DNA from: Drosophila pseudoobscura
Lineage: Eukaryota; Arthropoda; Insecta; Diptera; Drosophilidae
NCBI RefSeq assembly: GCF_009870125.1
Contig: NC_046681.1
Location: 14,273,001 to 14,337,000 of the forward strand
Length of the DNA: 64,000 nucleotides
Direction: 5' to 3'
Made by a program: the position numbers and the translations under genes. Positions 1 through 13,405 of this stretch are shown here, piece after piece. Position 1 is the stretch's first letter, and each line of letters begins with the position of its first letter. The notes beneath the pieces are model-generated. The model did no database searches and was not told the origin of the DNA. It saw nothing but the letters and a program-made list of their open reading frames with translations.

Positions 1-311
1 CAATTTCAATATTTTATAGATTTATATATTTTTTACAAAATACAACAATGATGGAGCTGGAATTGATATCTTCTTCTTATTTTATCCAAATATATGACCG
101 AATTAATGACCCTTTCCGTGATCATTAATTATATCCCTGTATTCATAACATTCCGCCTTTCTTATGGAGATGCATTCTTTTTTCAGCCTCAAGATTCGTA
201 TTCCTATATCCTCCATTTACAAACGGATCGATAGATCTGCTCAGAATCCTAAGGTAGCTACAGAACACTGTTCAGTCGAACTTCCAGGGAACTCGTTTTC
301 GGAAAATTCCT

Positions 312-412
312 AATACGAAATTCATTTTTTCAGAATATAGCATTGCACTGTTCTGGAAATAAACTTAGTATATAAAGAAGTTCGTTGTACGGAAGTTCGT
401 AGTAGAGAAGTT
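312..412 (+). repeat. Diverged direct repeat, copy A
   Basis: This ~100-bp block shares ordered words with 1588-1690: AATTCATTTTT, CAGAATATAGCA, an AGAAATAA/GGAAATAA stretch and TTCGTTGTAC. The similarity is interrupted by small indels. Paired blocks ~1.28 kb apart could be remnants of terminal repeats or a dispersed element present twice. The family is not identified. Confidence 0.5.
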
Positions 413-1587
413 CAAAAGAATTCACTTTTATTAAATTAAATTAATATTATAATATTAATTAAATTATTAAATACCCTACTATCTAATACTATCATTTTCC
501 ATTTCTACAGAGAGAACAGAACTGTTCCCTTAAAGATTTTTCACACCTTCAAAATATATAGATTTCCATTAAAAACTTTCCCTAAAAACTTTTCACAATC
601 CTTTCGGAATGTCCCACTGGCTCCCATCGTTTGCATAAATATACAAAGTTCTTTCGCAGAGCAGAAAAATTAGACAATGGGGCATCAAGAAATTAACAAG
701 AGACTAATGCCTTGAGCAGTGGTCCGCCATCTAGTTGATTGCCCCAGCAACTGAAGCAGCAACAGTAAGAGGAGCCATAAACATGGGCCAATACGACACC
801 CAAGGAATTACAAACAAAATGCTGAGAGACAGGCAAAGGACATCGCTGAAAGTTTTCCCAGAAAGTGAAAAGAGAAACGCATACAGTAAAAAAGTAAGGG
901 AGCGGGTAAGAACTTTATGCTAATTTCACTTTTCTTGAACGCAGCATAACCCAATTTTTCTCCGCTGCTTGTCTGAGTTTTTCTTCTCTCCGCCGAATAA
1001 ATGGCGCCAGAAGACGTCGCGGAGGTGAGTGTGAGAGTGCAAAAGCTGAAAAGATATTCGTAATTTTCAACATTGAAGGCCACACGCAGATGGAGCGAAG
1101 AGGAGAGGGTGACGGGGACCTCGAGTCGAACGTGACAGAAAAATGGAAGATGATGAATCCCAGGGTTGCCGTACTTTTTTTGAGCGAAAGTTATTAAGCC
1201 GCATGTAAAAAGAGACTTCTATTCAAATCTAATGGTAGGAAATAATGTTTCAGATAATTCCCTCCCCTGGACACAAAAACTCTCTAAGAGCCAGCAATTG
1301 TTTGCAATGAAACATACATTTATGTATAACTTTATTTTGGTTCGAAGAGTCTAGATCCTCAATCGGCACGCTGGAACCGTTAGTTCTAATAATTCTAGAG
1401 CTTATTTTTAACCAAACTTTATTCTTCTTGCTGGATTTAGTTAAGGAAACGCTTTTGGCCGATTGTTCCGAAGATCCCTGAATCTGTTCCTCTATCCCTC
1501 TGCTGATTTGTTGATTTTTACCGAGAAGATCTTCGAAGCCTGAAATCAGCCCTACTTCTAGAGCTAATTTCAAGAAGAATTCGTTCT

Positions 1588-1690
1588 ACGTAAATTCGTA
1601 ATATAGAATTCATTTTTGCAGAATATAGCAATGCAGTGTCCTAGAAATAATTTCGTTATATGGAAAACTTCGTTGTACCGAAATTCGTAT
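1588..1690 (+). repeat. Diverged direct repeat, copy B
   Basis: This is the second copy of the block at 312-412, in the same orientation and with the same word order, diverged by substitutions and indels. No coding capacity is visible between the two copies, so any element they bounded would be non-autonomous or decayed. Confidence 0.5.
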
Positions 1691-2879
1691 TAGATCTTCC
1701 ATCCCTGAGATAAAAAGTTCAGTTAAGAATTTTCTCATTTGAAATATTCGCGGTGTTCATTAGATAAAATACAATATGAATAACTAATTAAAGAGTGGCG
1801 CTCGACGGAGAGCGAGAGATGCTTCAGGGGGAAGGGAAGAGTGGGGGAAGAGGCTAAACAAACAAATGTGGCTAATTAACATTTTTGTTGCGCCTTTTTA
1901 AGGCCGCCTCATCAGTCAGTCGTCAGGTCGGAGGAGACCGAAAGTCGCGAAATTCTGATGTGAGGGTCAACGTAACGACAGCGTAACGCCTTACCGTTAG
2001 AAAATTTCGTCCAATTGGAGTGGAGTTCCGACCGATTTTGGTTCGTGGAGTTTGAGTTCGTATCAATGTTGCCAGCAACAGATTCTAAGTGTTGCCAGCA
2101 GCCTTGTTGCACAGTTTGAGTGAAATGATTTCCCCTCCTTGAGTTTAAATTGTTTTCACCATTGTTGCTTGGTGACTGCTCCTCAACATTAAGGGGCAAT
2201 GTTGCTGCAGCACTCAGTTGGAGAGTCTCAACATTAAGGGGTAACGTGCCTAAGAATATAATGTTGCTCAACATCTGCTGAAAAGAACGTGTTTCTGAAC
2301 ATGAATCTTATGAAGGGGTAATGTTTCCTTGTATTTTGTAATCAACATCAAACAAATTGTCGCAACATTGTCATCATTTTATTTGTTGCTTGTCACTCAA
2401 TCTGCGACTCGATTAGTCTATAAATTCACAAGCAAATTGAATTTGTTTAAGTATTATTAATTAATTTTGTCTCTGTGCAGCTTTTAAAAAACTATTTTAT
2501 CCGATAAATGAATAACAAAATTAAGATTAATATTAGATATTATAAAATTATATTGGTTTTGTTTCTTGAAATTCTGCTACACTACGACAAATACACAGAA
2601 CAGATTTAAAACTGCTACAGCGACTCCTGACGAGAATTTAGCATAACTAAACCGTTTTTTCCCAATAGAGTACCTCACCACTGTAAGAAACCGCCGATAG
2701 GGGCCGCTTTATTATCATTATTGTACGCCCCCGAAAATAATAATATAATATAATACTACTTAGTTTATTATGAGATACTTATTTATGTTACTGTTCAGGT
2801 ATATAAACACCACAAAATTAGATACAAATCTTTACATCAACGACATTTGGTGTTACTCATTTTATACGCCCAAGCCCAA

Positions 2880-3118
2880 GAAGCCTAGTCCTGGTGTACT
2901 TTGTACTGATGGCACGGTACACAAAAGCCGTATACTAAAATCGGATTAACTAGCGATGTATAGAGAATCTTTGTTATATAGGGGTCGACCAATTCCCTTG
3001 ACCACCTCTTTATAAGCCCAAGGACGCCCATGGGCCTTTTTTCCATGGTGGAAATGTGTTCAGAAAACTTTAGCTTACAACAAGCTTACTAGTAATACAC
3101 CAAGATCATCCACCAGGC
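2880..3118 (-). mobile_element. Decayed non-LTR retrotransposon RT fragment
   Basis: Translation of the minus strand, allowing frame changes, gives a DDLGV start, then KFSEHIST-like, IKRWSRE and DPYITKILYTSL segments and a VYGFCVP-like segment. This is the order seen in the C-terminal part of reverse transcriptases of I/R1/Jockey-type non-LTR elements. Stops and frameshifts show that it is dead. A related relic lies at 42.64-42.88 kb in the same orientation. The match is from pattern memory; the exact family is unknown. Confidence 0.6.
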
Positions 3119-3154
3119 CAGGATATATGTACATATGTAATATGTATCGAAAAG

Positions 3155-6100
3155 TAATTATTATTTTTTATTTTTAATGAATAATTGTTATTATAATTAT
3201 TATTTTTGATTTTTATTGAATAAGTGTTATTCTTGATTTTTAATGAATAATTGTTATTATAATTGTTATTCTTGATTTTTTGAATAATTGTTATTTTTGA
3301 TTTTTATTGAATAATTGTTATTATAATTCTTATTCTTGATTTTTATTGAATAATTGTTATTATAATTGTTATTCTTGATTTTTTTTGAATAATTGTTATT
3401 ATAATTGTTATTCTTGATTTTTATTGAATAATTGTTATTATAATTGTTATTCTTGATTTTTATTGGATAATTGTTATTATAATTGTTATTCTTGATTTTT
3501 ATTGAATAATTGTTATTATAATTGTTATTCTTGATTTTTTTGAATAATTGTTATAATAATTGTTATTCTTGATTTTTATTGGATAATTGTTATTCTTGAT
3601 TTTTATTGAATAATTGTTATAATAATTGTTATTATAATTGTTATTCTTGATTTTTTTGAATAATTGTTATAATAATTGTTATTATAATTGTTATTCTTGA
3701 TTTTTATTGAATAATCGTTATAATAATTGTTATTCTTGATTTTTATTGAATAATCGTTATTATAATTGTTATTCTTGATTTTTATTGAGTAACTGTTATT
3801 ATAATTGTTATTCTTGACTTTTATTGAATAATTGTTATTATAATTGTTATTCTTGATTTTTATTGAATAATTGTTATTATAATTGTTATTATAATTGTTA
3901 TTCTTGATTTTTTTGAATAATTGTTATTATAATTGTTATTATAATTGTTATTCTTGATTTTTTTGAATAATTGTTATAATAATTGTTATTCTTGATTTTT
4001 ATTGGATAATTGTTATTATAATTGTTATTCTTGATTTTTATTGAATAATTGTTATAATAATCGTTATTATAACTGTTATTCTTGATTTTTATTGAATAAT
4101 CGTTATAATAATTGTTATTCTTGATTTTTATTGAATAATCGTTATAATAATTGTTATTCTTGACTTTTATTGAATAATTGTTATTATAATTGTTATTCTT
4201 GATTTTTATTGGATAATTGTTATTATAATTGTTATTCTTGATTTTTATTGAATAATTGTTATTATAATTGTTATTATAATTGTTATTCTTGATTTTTTTG
4301 AATAATTGTTATTATAATTGTTATTATAATTGTTATTCTTGATTTTTTTGAATAATTGTTATAATAATTGTTATTCTTGATTTTTATTGGATAATTGTTA
4401 TTCTTGATTTTTATTGAATAATTGTTATAATAATTGTTATTATAATTGTTATTCTTGATTTTTATTGAATAATCGTTATAATAATTGTTATTCTTGATTT
4501 TTATTGAATAATCGTTATTATAATTGTTATTCTTGATTTTTATTGAGTAACTGTTATTATAATTGTTATTCTTGACTTTTATTGAATAATTGTTATTATA
4601 ATTGTTATTCTTGATTTTTATTGAATAATTGTTATTATAATTGTTATTATAATTGTTATTCTTGATTTTTTTGAATAATTGTTATTATAATTGTTATTAT
4701 AATTGTTATTCTTGATTTTTTTGAGTAATTGTTATAATAATTGTTATTCTTGATTTTTATTGGATAATTGTTATTATAATTGTTATTCTTGATTTTTATT
4801 GAATAATTGTTATAATAATCGTTATTATAACTGTTATTCTTGATTTTTATTGAATAATCGTTATAATAATTGTTATTCTTGATTTTTATTGAATAATCGT
4901 TATTATAATTGTTATTCTTGATTTTTATTGAGTAACTGTTATTATAATTGTTACTCTTGACTTTTATTGAATAATTGTTATTATAATTGTTATTCTTGAT
5001 TTTTATTGGATAATTGTTATTATAATTGTTATTCTTGATTTTTATTGAATAATTGTTATTATAATTGTTATTATAATTGTTATTCTTGATTTTTATTGAA
5101 TAATCGTTATTATAATTGTTATTCTTGATTTTTATTGAATAATCGTTATTATAATTGTTATTCTTGATTTTTATTGAATAATCGTTATTATAATTGTTAT
5201 TCTTGACTTTTATTGAATAATTGTTATTATAATTGTTATTCTTGATTTTTTTGAATAATTGTTATAATAATTGTTATTATAATTGTTATTCTTGATTTTT
5301 ATTGAATAATCGTTATTATAATTGTTATTCTTGATTTTTATTGAATAATTGTTATTATAATTGTTATTCTTGATTTTTATTGAATAATTGTTATTATAAT
5401 TGTTATTCTTGATTTTTATTGGATAATTGTTATTATAATTGAATAATTGAATAATTGTTATTATAATTGTTATTATAATTGTTATAATAATTGTTATAAT
5501 AATTGTTATTCTTGATTTTTATTGAATAATTGTTATTATAATTGTTATTCTTGGTTTTTATTGAATAATTGTTATTATAATTGTTATTATAATTGTTATT
5601 TTTGATTTTTATTGAATAATTGTTATTATAATTGTTATTCTTGATTTTTTTGAATAATTGTTATAATAATTGTTATTCTTGATTTTTTTGAATAATCGTT
5701 ATTATAATTGTTATTCTTGATTTTTTTGAATAATCGTTATTATAATTGTTATTCTTGATTTTTATTGAGTAACTGTTATTATAATTGTTATTCTTGATTT
5801 TTATTGGATAATTGTTATTATAATTGTTATTCTTGATTTTTATCGAATAATTGTTATTATAACTGTTATTCTTGATTTTTATTGAATAATTGTTATTATA
5901 ATTGTTATAATAATTGTTATAATAATTGTTATTCTTGATTTTTATTGAATAATTGTTATTATAATTGTTATTCTTGATTTTTATTGAATAATTGTTATAA
6001 TAATTGTTGTTCTTGATTTTTATTGAATAATTGTTATTATAATTGTTATTCTTGGTTTTTATTGAATAATTGTTATTATAATTGTTATTATAATTGTTAT

Positions 6101-7737
6101 TTTTGATTTTTATTGAATAATTGTTATTATAATCGTTATTCTTGATTTTTATTGAATAATTGTTATTATAATTGTTATTCTTGATGTTTATCGAATAATT
6201 GTTATTATAACTGTTATTCTTGATTTTTATTGAATAATTGTTATTATAATTGTTATAATAATTGTTATTCTTGATTTTTATTGAATAATTGTTATTATAA
6301 TTGTTATTCTTGATTTTTTTGAATAATTGTTATAATAATTGTTATTCTTGATTTTTTTGAATAATCGTTATTATAATTGTTATTCTTGATTTTTATTGAG
6401 TAACTGTTATTATAATTGTTATTCTTGACTTTTATTGAATAATTGTTATTATAATTGTTACTCTTGATTTTTATTGGATAATTGTTATTATAATTGTTAT
6501 TCTTGATTTTTATTGAATAATTGTTATTATAATTGTTATTATAATTGTTATTCTTGATTTTTTTGAATAATCGTTATTATAATTGTTATTCTTGATTTTT
6601 ATTGAGTAACTGTTATTATAATTGTTATTCTTGATTTTTATTGGATAATTGTTATTATAATTGTTATTCTTGATTTTTATCGAATAATTGTTATTATAAC
6701 TGTTATTCTTGATTTTTATTGAATAATTGTTATTATAATTGTTATAATAATTGTTATAATAATTGTTATTCTTGATTTTTATTGAATAATTGTTATTATA
6801 ATTGTTATTCTTGATTTTTATTGAATAATTGTTATAATAATTGTTGTTCTTGATTTTTATTGAATAATTGTTATTATAATTGTTATTCTTGGTTTTTATT
6901 GAATAATTGTTATTATAATTGTTATTATAATTGTTATTTTTGATTTTTATTGAATAATTGTTATTATAATCGTTATTCTTGATTTTTATTGAATAATTGT
7001 TATTATAATTGTTATTCTTGATGTTTATCGAATAATTGTTATTATAACTGTTATTCTTGATTTTTATTGAATAATTGTTATTATAATTGTTATTATAATT
7101 GTTATTCTTGATTTTTTTGAATAATCGTTATTATAATTGTTATTCTTGATTTTTATTGAGTAACTGTTATTATAATTGTTATTCTTGATTTTTATTGGAT
7201 AATTGTTATTATAATTGTTATTCTTGATTTTTATCGAATAATTGTTATTATAACTGTTATTCTTGATTTTTATTGAATAATTGTTATTATAATTGTTATA
7301 ATAATTGTTATAATAATTGTTATTCTTGATTTTTATTGAATAATTGTTATTATAATTGTTATTCTTGATTTTTATTGAATAATTGTTATAATAATTGTTG
7401 TTCTTGATTTTTATTGAATAATTGTTATTATAATTGTTATTCTTGGTTTTTATTGAATAATTGTTATTATAATTGTTATTATAATTGTTATTTTTGATTT
7501 TTATTGAATAATTGTTATTATAATCGTTATTCTTGATTTTTATTGAATAATTGTTATTATAATTGTTATTCTTGATTTTTATTGGATAATTGTTATTATA
7601 ATTGTTATTCTTGATTTTTATTGAATAATTGTTATTATAATTGTTATTATAATTGTTATTCTTGATTTTTTTGAATAATTGTTATAATAATTGTTATTAT
7701 AATTGTTATTCTTGATTTTTATTGAATAATTGTTATT
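3155..7737. repeat. 4.6-kb AT-rich minisatellite with higher-order repeats
   Basis: This is a near-continuous tandem array. The commonest unit is about 39 bp and combines a 12-bp module TTATTATAATTG, a TTATTCTTG word, a T-run (TTTTTATTG or TTTTTTG) and GAATAATTG. Units vary by adding 12-bp modules and by point variants (GGATAA, GAGTAACTG, ATCG, GACTTT). Variants recur in blocks: the GAGTAACTG variant near 3787 and 4545 is followed by the same variant series (period ~758 bp), and those near 5767, 6604 and 7158 are followed by another (spacings ~837 and ~554 bp). Frames through it are low-complexity Asn/Ile/Tyr and not genes. Confidence 0.95.
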
Positions 7738-8126
7738 TCCATTCACAAACATGTTGCTAATTCCATGCACACATACCCTGGGGGAAATGGATGTTATAGG
7801 ATTGAGAAAATGTTTGTCATCGCAGGTAGGTATCAGGATCGAGATAAATATATACAAGATACTAATAATACACATGAATAAGTCAAAAACATATCAATTT
7901 GAGAAAAGGTCTTAATAAATTGCGTTTGATCTACATATAAAATTAACGAAATAGGGTGCACAAAGGCATATACACGCATCATGTCTTCATAGACCAGCAA
8001 CATTGCAACTGTTTTTTTTTGTTGAACTATTTTGTTTAAGCCTTTTTTTGTCAAAATACAATAAAAGCAAGGACTAAAAAGTAACCAATTGGGTAGAAAA
8101 TTTATTCATCAATGGGCTAAAATTAT
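7738..8126. other. Spacer between minisatellite and promoter-repeat array
   Basis: About 390 bp of AT-rich unique sequence. No gene, RNA or promoter motif stands out. Similarity to the promoter-repeat unit begins close to 8127 (the GTGGGCA word). Confidence 0.5.
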
Positions 8127-8276
8127 GTGGGCATGGGTAAGAGTTCTATTTAGCTGGGAATATTCGACGGAATATCGAAAACGAGGAATATGTAAAATAT
8201 AACTTGAATTCGTCAGTATATTTTGAAAATGAGGCGGTATGTTTCGGTATATTTCTGAGGCTCGGACGATATATTT

Positions 8277-8284
8277 TATCGATA
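8277..8284 (+). promoter_or_regulatory. DRE (TATCGATA), unit 1
   Basis: This is an exact TATCGATA, the DREF/BEAF-32-type element typical of fly housekeeping promoters. It lies 32 bp upstream of the unit's TTCTTTCC. Confidence 0.75.
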
Positions 8285-8494
8285 AGTCCGCGGACACACT
8301 GCATCTCGTTCTTTCCTGTCGATACGCCAGTGCAGGCGTGTAGTGTGGGCACGGCTAAATGTTCTATATAGCTTGTAATATTCGACGGAATAGCAAAAGC
8401 GAGGAATATGTAAAATATAACTTGAATTCGTCAGTATATTTTGAAAATGAGGCGGTATGTTTCGGTATATTTCTGAGGCTCGGACGATATATTT

Positions 8495-8502
8495 TATCGA
8501 TA
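8495..8502 (+). promoter_or_regulatory. DRE (TATCGATA), unit 2
   Basis: Exact TATCGATA at the same position in the second unit, 32 bp before TTCTTTCC. Confidence 0.75.
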
Positions 8503-8711
8503 AGTCCGCGGACACACTGCATCTCGTTCTTTCCTGTCGATACGCCAGTGCAGGCGTGTAGTGTGGGCACGGCTAAACGTCTATATAGCTGGTAACATTC
8601 GACGGAATATCAAAAACGAGAAATATGTAAAATATAACTTGAATTCGTCAGTATATTTTGAAAATGAGGCGGTATGTTTCGGTATATTTCTGAGGATCGG
8701 ACGATATATTT

Positions 8712-8719
8712 TATCGATA
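8712..8719 (+). promoter_or_regulatory. DRE (TATCGATA), unit 3
   Basis: Exact TATCGATA in the third unit; the flank has changed from AAGT to AACT relative to units 1-2. Confidence 0.75.
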
Positions 8720-8929
8720 ACTCCGCGGACACACTGCATCTCGTTCTTTCCTGTCGTTACGCCAGTGCAGGCGTGTAGTGTGGGCACGGCAAAATGTTCT
8801 ATATAGCTTGTAATACTCGACGGAATATCAAAAACGAGGAATATGTAAAATATAACTTGAATTCGTCAGTATATTTTGAAAATGAGGCGGTATGTTTCGG
8901 TATATTTCTGAGGGTCGGACGATATATTT

Positions 8930-8937
8930 TATCGATA
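8930..8937 (+). promoter_or_regulatory. DRE (TATCGATA), unit 4
   Basis: Exact TATCGATA in the fourth unit, 32 bp before TTCTTTCC. Confidence 0.75.
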
Positions 8938-9147
8938 ACTCCGCGGACACACTGCATCTCGTTCTTTCCTGTCGATACGCCAGTGCAGGCGTGTAGTGTG
9001 GGCACGGCTAAATGTTCTATATAGCTTGTAATATTCGACGGAATAGCAAAAGCGAGGAATATATAAAATATAACTTGAATTCGTCAGTATATTTTGAAAA
9101 TGAGGCGGTATGTTTCGGTATATTTCTGAGGGTCGGACGATATATTT

Positions 9148-9155
9148 TATCGATA
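9148..9155 (+). promoter_or_regulatory. DRE (TATCGATA), unit 5, gene-proximal
   Basis: This is the DRE of the unit adjoining eEF2, 32 bp upstream of the inferred TCT initiator and about 100 bp upstream of the ATG. It is the best candidate for the functional element of the main promoter. Confidence 0.8.
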
Positions 9156-9179
9156 ACTCCGCGGACACACTGCATCTCG

Positions 9180-9187
9180 TTCTTTCC
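9180..9187 (+). promoter_or_regulatory. TCT initiator / 5'TOP start of eEF2
   Basis: TTCTTTCC fits the fly TCT initiator consensus YYC(+1)TTTYY, which is used by ribosomal-protein and translation-factor genes. Starting at C9182, the mRNA would begin CTTTCC, a 5'TOP-like leader as known for eEF2 mRNAs, with a 76-nt 5'UTR before the ATG at 9258. The same word occurs in the four upstream units (8309, 8527, 8744, 8962). The start site is inferred, not measured. Confidence 0.7.
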
Positions 9188-9257
9188 TGTCGATACGCCA
9201 GTGCAGGCGTGTAGTGTTTTTACAGTTGGTCCACGAGAAAATCTCTAAACATCCAAA

Positions 9258-12907
<3,650 letters not shown>

Positions 12908-13067
12908 GCTGCTGCTGCTACCACAAACACCATCCCCCCCACAGCAACAACAACAAAAACAACGTAATGCTGGCTGAGAGTATGAGGAGAAGGATCAAAG
13001 CGAGCGTCCACCCAACTAAGCAACTCCCTACAACATCGACGTCGCTGCGGCCGCTGGCAGCGTTTTA

Positions 13068-13073
13068 AATAAA
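13068..13073 (+). terminator. Poly(A) signal of eEF2
   Basis: AATAAA lies ~160 bp after the eEF2 stop codon, the first canonical signal in the 3' flank. The sequence turns AT-rich immediately afterwards. Confidence 0.7.
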
Positions 13074-13346
13074 GTGAAACAACAACCACATTTAAAGAAA
13101 TTTTGATTATTAATTGTATAACAGTAACACCATAATAAATCACGTAAATGATTATATCTTTAAGTCTATATAAAACAAAATACACATGGTGTGGTCGAAA
13201 CGAAAATAGAATGTCCGGGGGTAGGGTGAGGAGAGATCCAAGGTGATATGGCAGCTGTATGTATTTAAATATAGTGTATTCGAATCAATTTATACTATTC
13301 TGAAATACATTAGCTTGTGTTAAATGTATTCAAAAAATCCGCCGCA

Positions 13347-13384
13347 TATCGATAGCACAACCGCGATATCAAACCATCGATAGC
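13347..13384 (+). promoter_or_regulatory. DRE-type promoter of the U26-like gene
   Basis: An exact TATCGATA occurs at 13347-13354 and a near-match CATCGATA at about 13376-13383, 20-60 bp before the ATG at 13406. Paired DRE/CGATA sites close to the start are typical of fly housekeeping promoters. The 5'UTR must be very short, or the sites lie at the start site itself. Confidence 0.6.
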
Positions 13385-13405
13385 TTCAGCAATGCAACCG
13401 CGGAA

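Larger units (their letters stand above)
1..2850. other. AT-rich, gene-poor, repeat-derived sequence
   Basis: I see no supportable gene here; open frames are short and lack recognisable protein features. The stretch looks like decayed repetitive DNA. About 100 bp near 312-412 recurs, diverged, near 1588-1690: both copies carry 'cagaatatagca', a GAAATAA-type stretch and several TTCGT words in the same order. A second short repeat, built on 'caacattaagggg', occurs near 2187 and 2230. The left end of a larger repeat-rich flank is the most likely interpretation. Confidence 0.5.
8127..9216 (+). repeat. Five tandem ~218-bp units carrying the eEF2 promoter
   Basis: Five head-to-tail copies have a 217-218 bp period, measured from a TTCTTTCC word at 8309, 8527, 8744, 8962 and 9180. 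Copies are nearly identical, differing mostly by single bases (for example GATAAGT in copies 1-2 and GATAACT in copies 3-5). Each contains one TATCGATA and, ~30 bp downstream, one TTCTTTCC. Similarity stops at GTAGTG (9216), after which the unique eEF2 leader begins. The first unit is the most diverged at its 5' end. Open frames inside recur with the unit and are not genes. Confidence 0.95.

Noticed and set aside
1912..2274. 120-residue minus-strand open frame
   Set aside because: It contains a repeated PLNVE segment from a local DNA repeat and has no family features.
7618..7875. Asn/Tyr/Ile-rich open frame at the end of the minisatellite
   Set aside because: Its composition is simply the translated AT-rich repeat.
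8109..9248. Repeated 60-80-residue open frames on both strands in the 218-bp units
   Set aside because: They recur with the DNA period, occur on both strands and follow from copying a promoter; there is no independent coding evidence.
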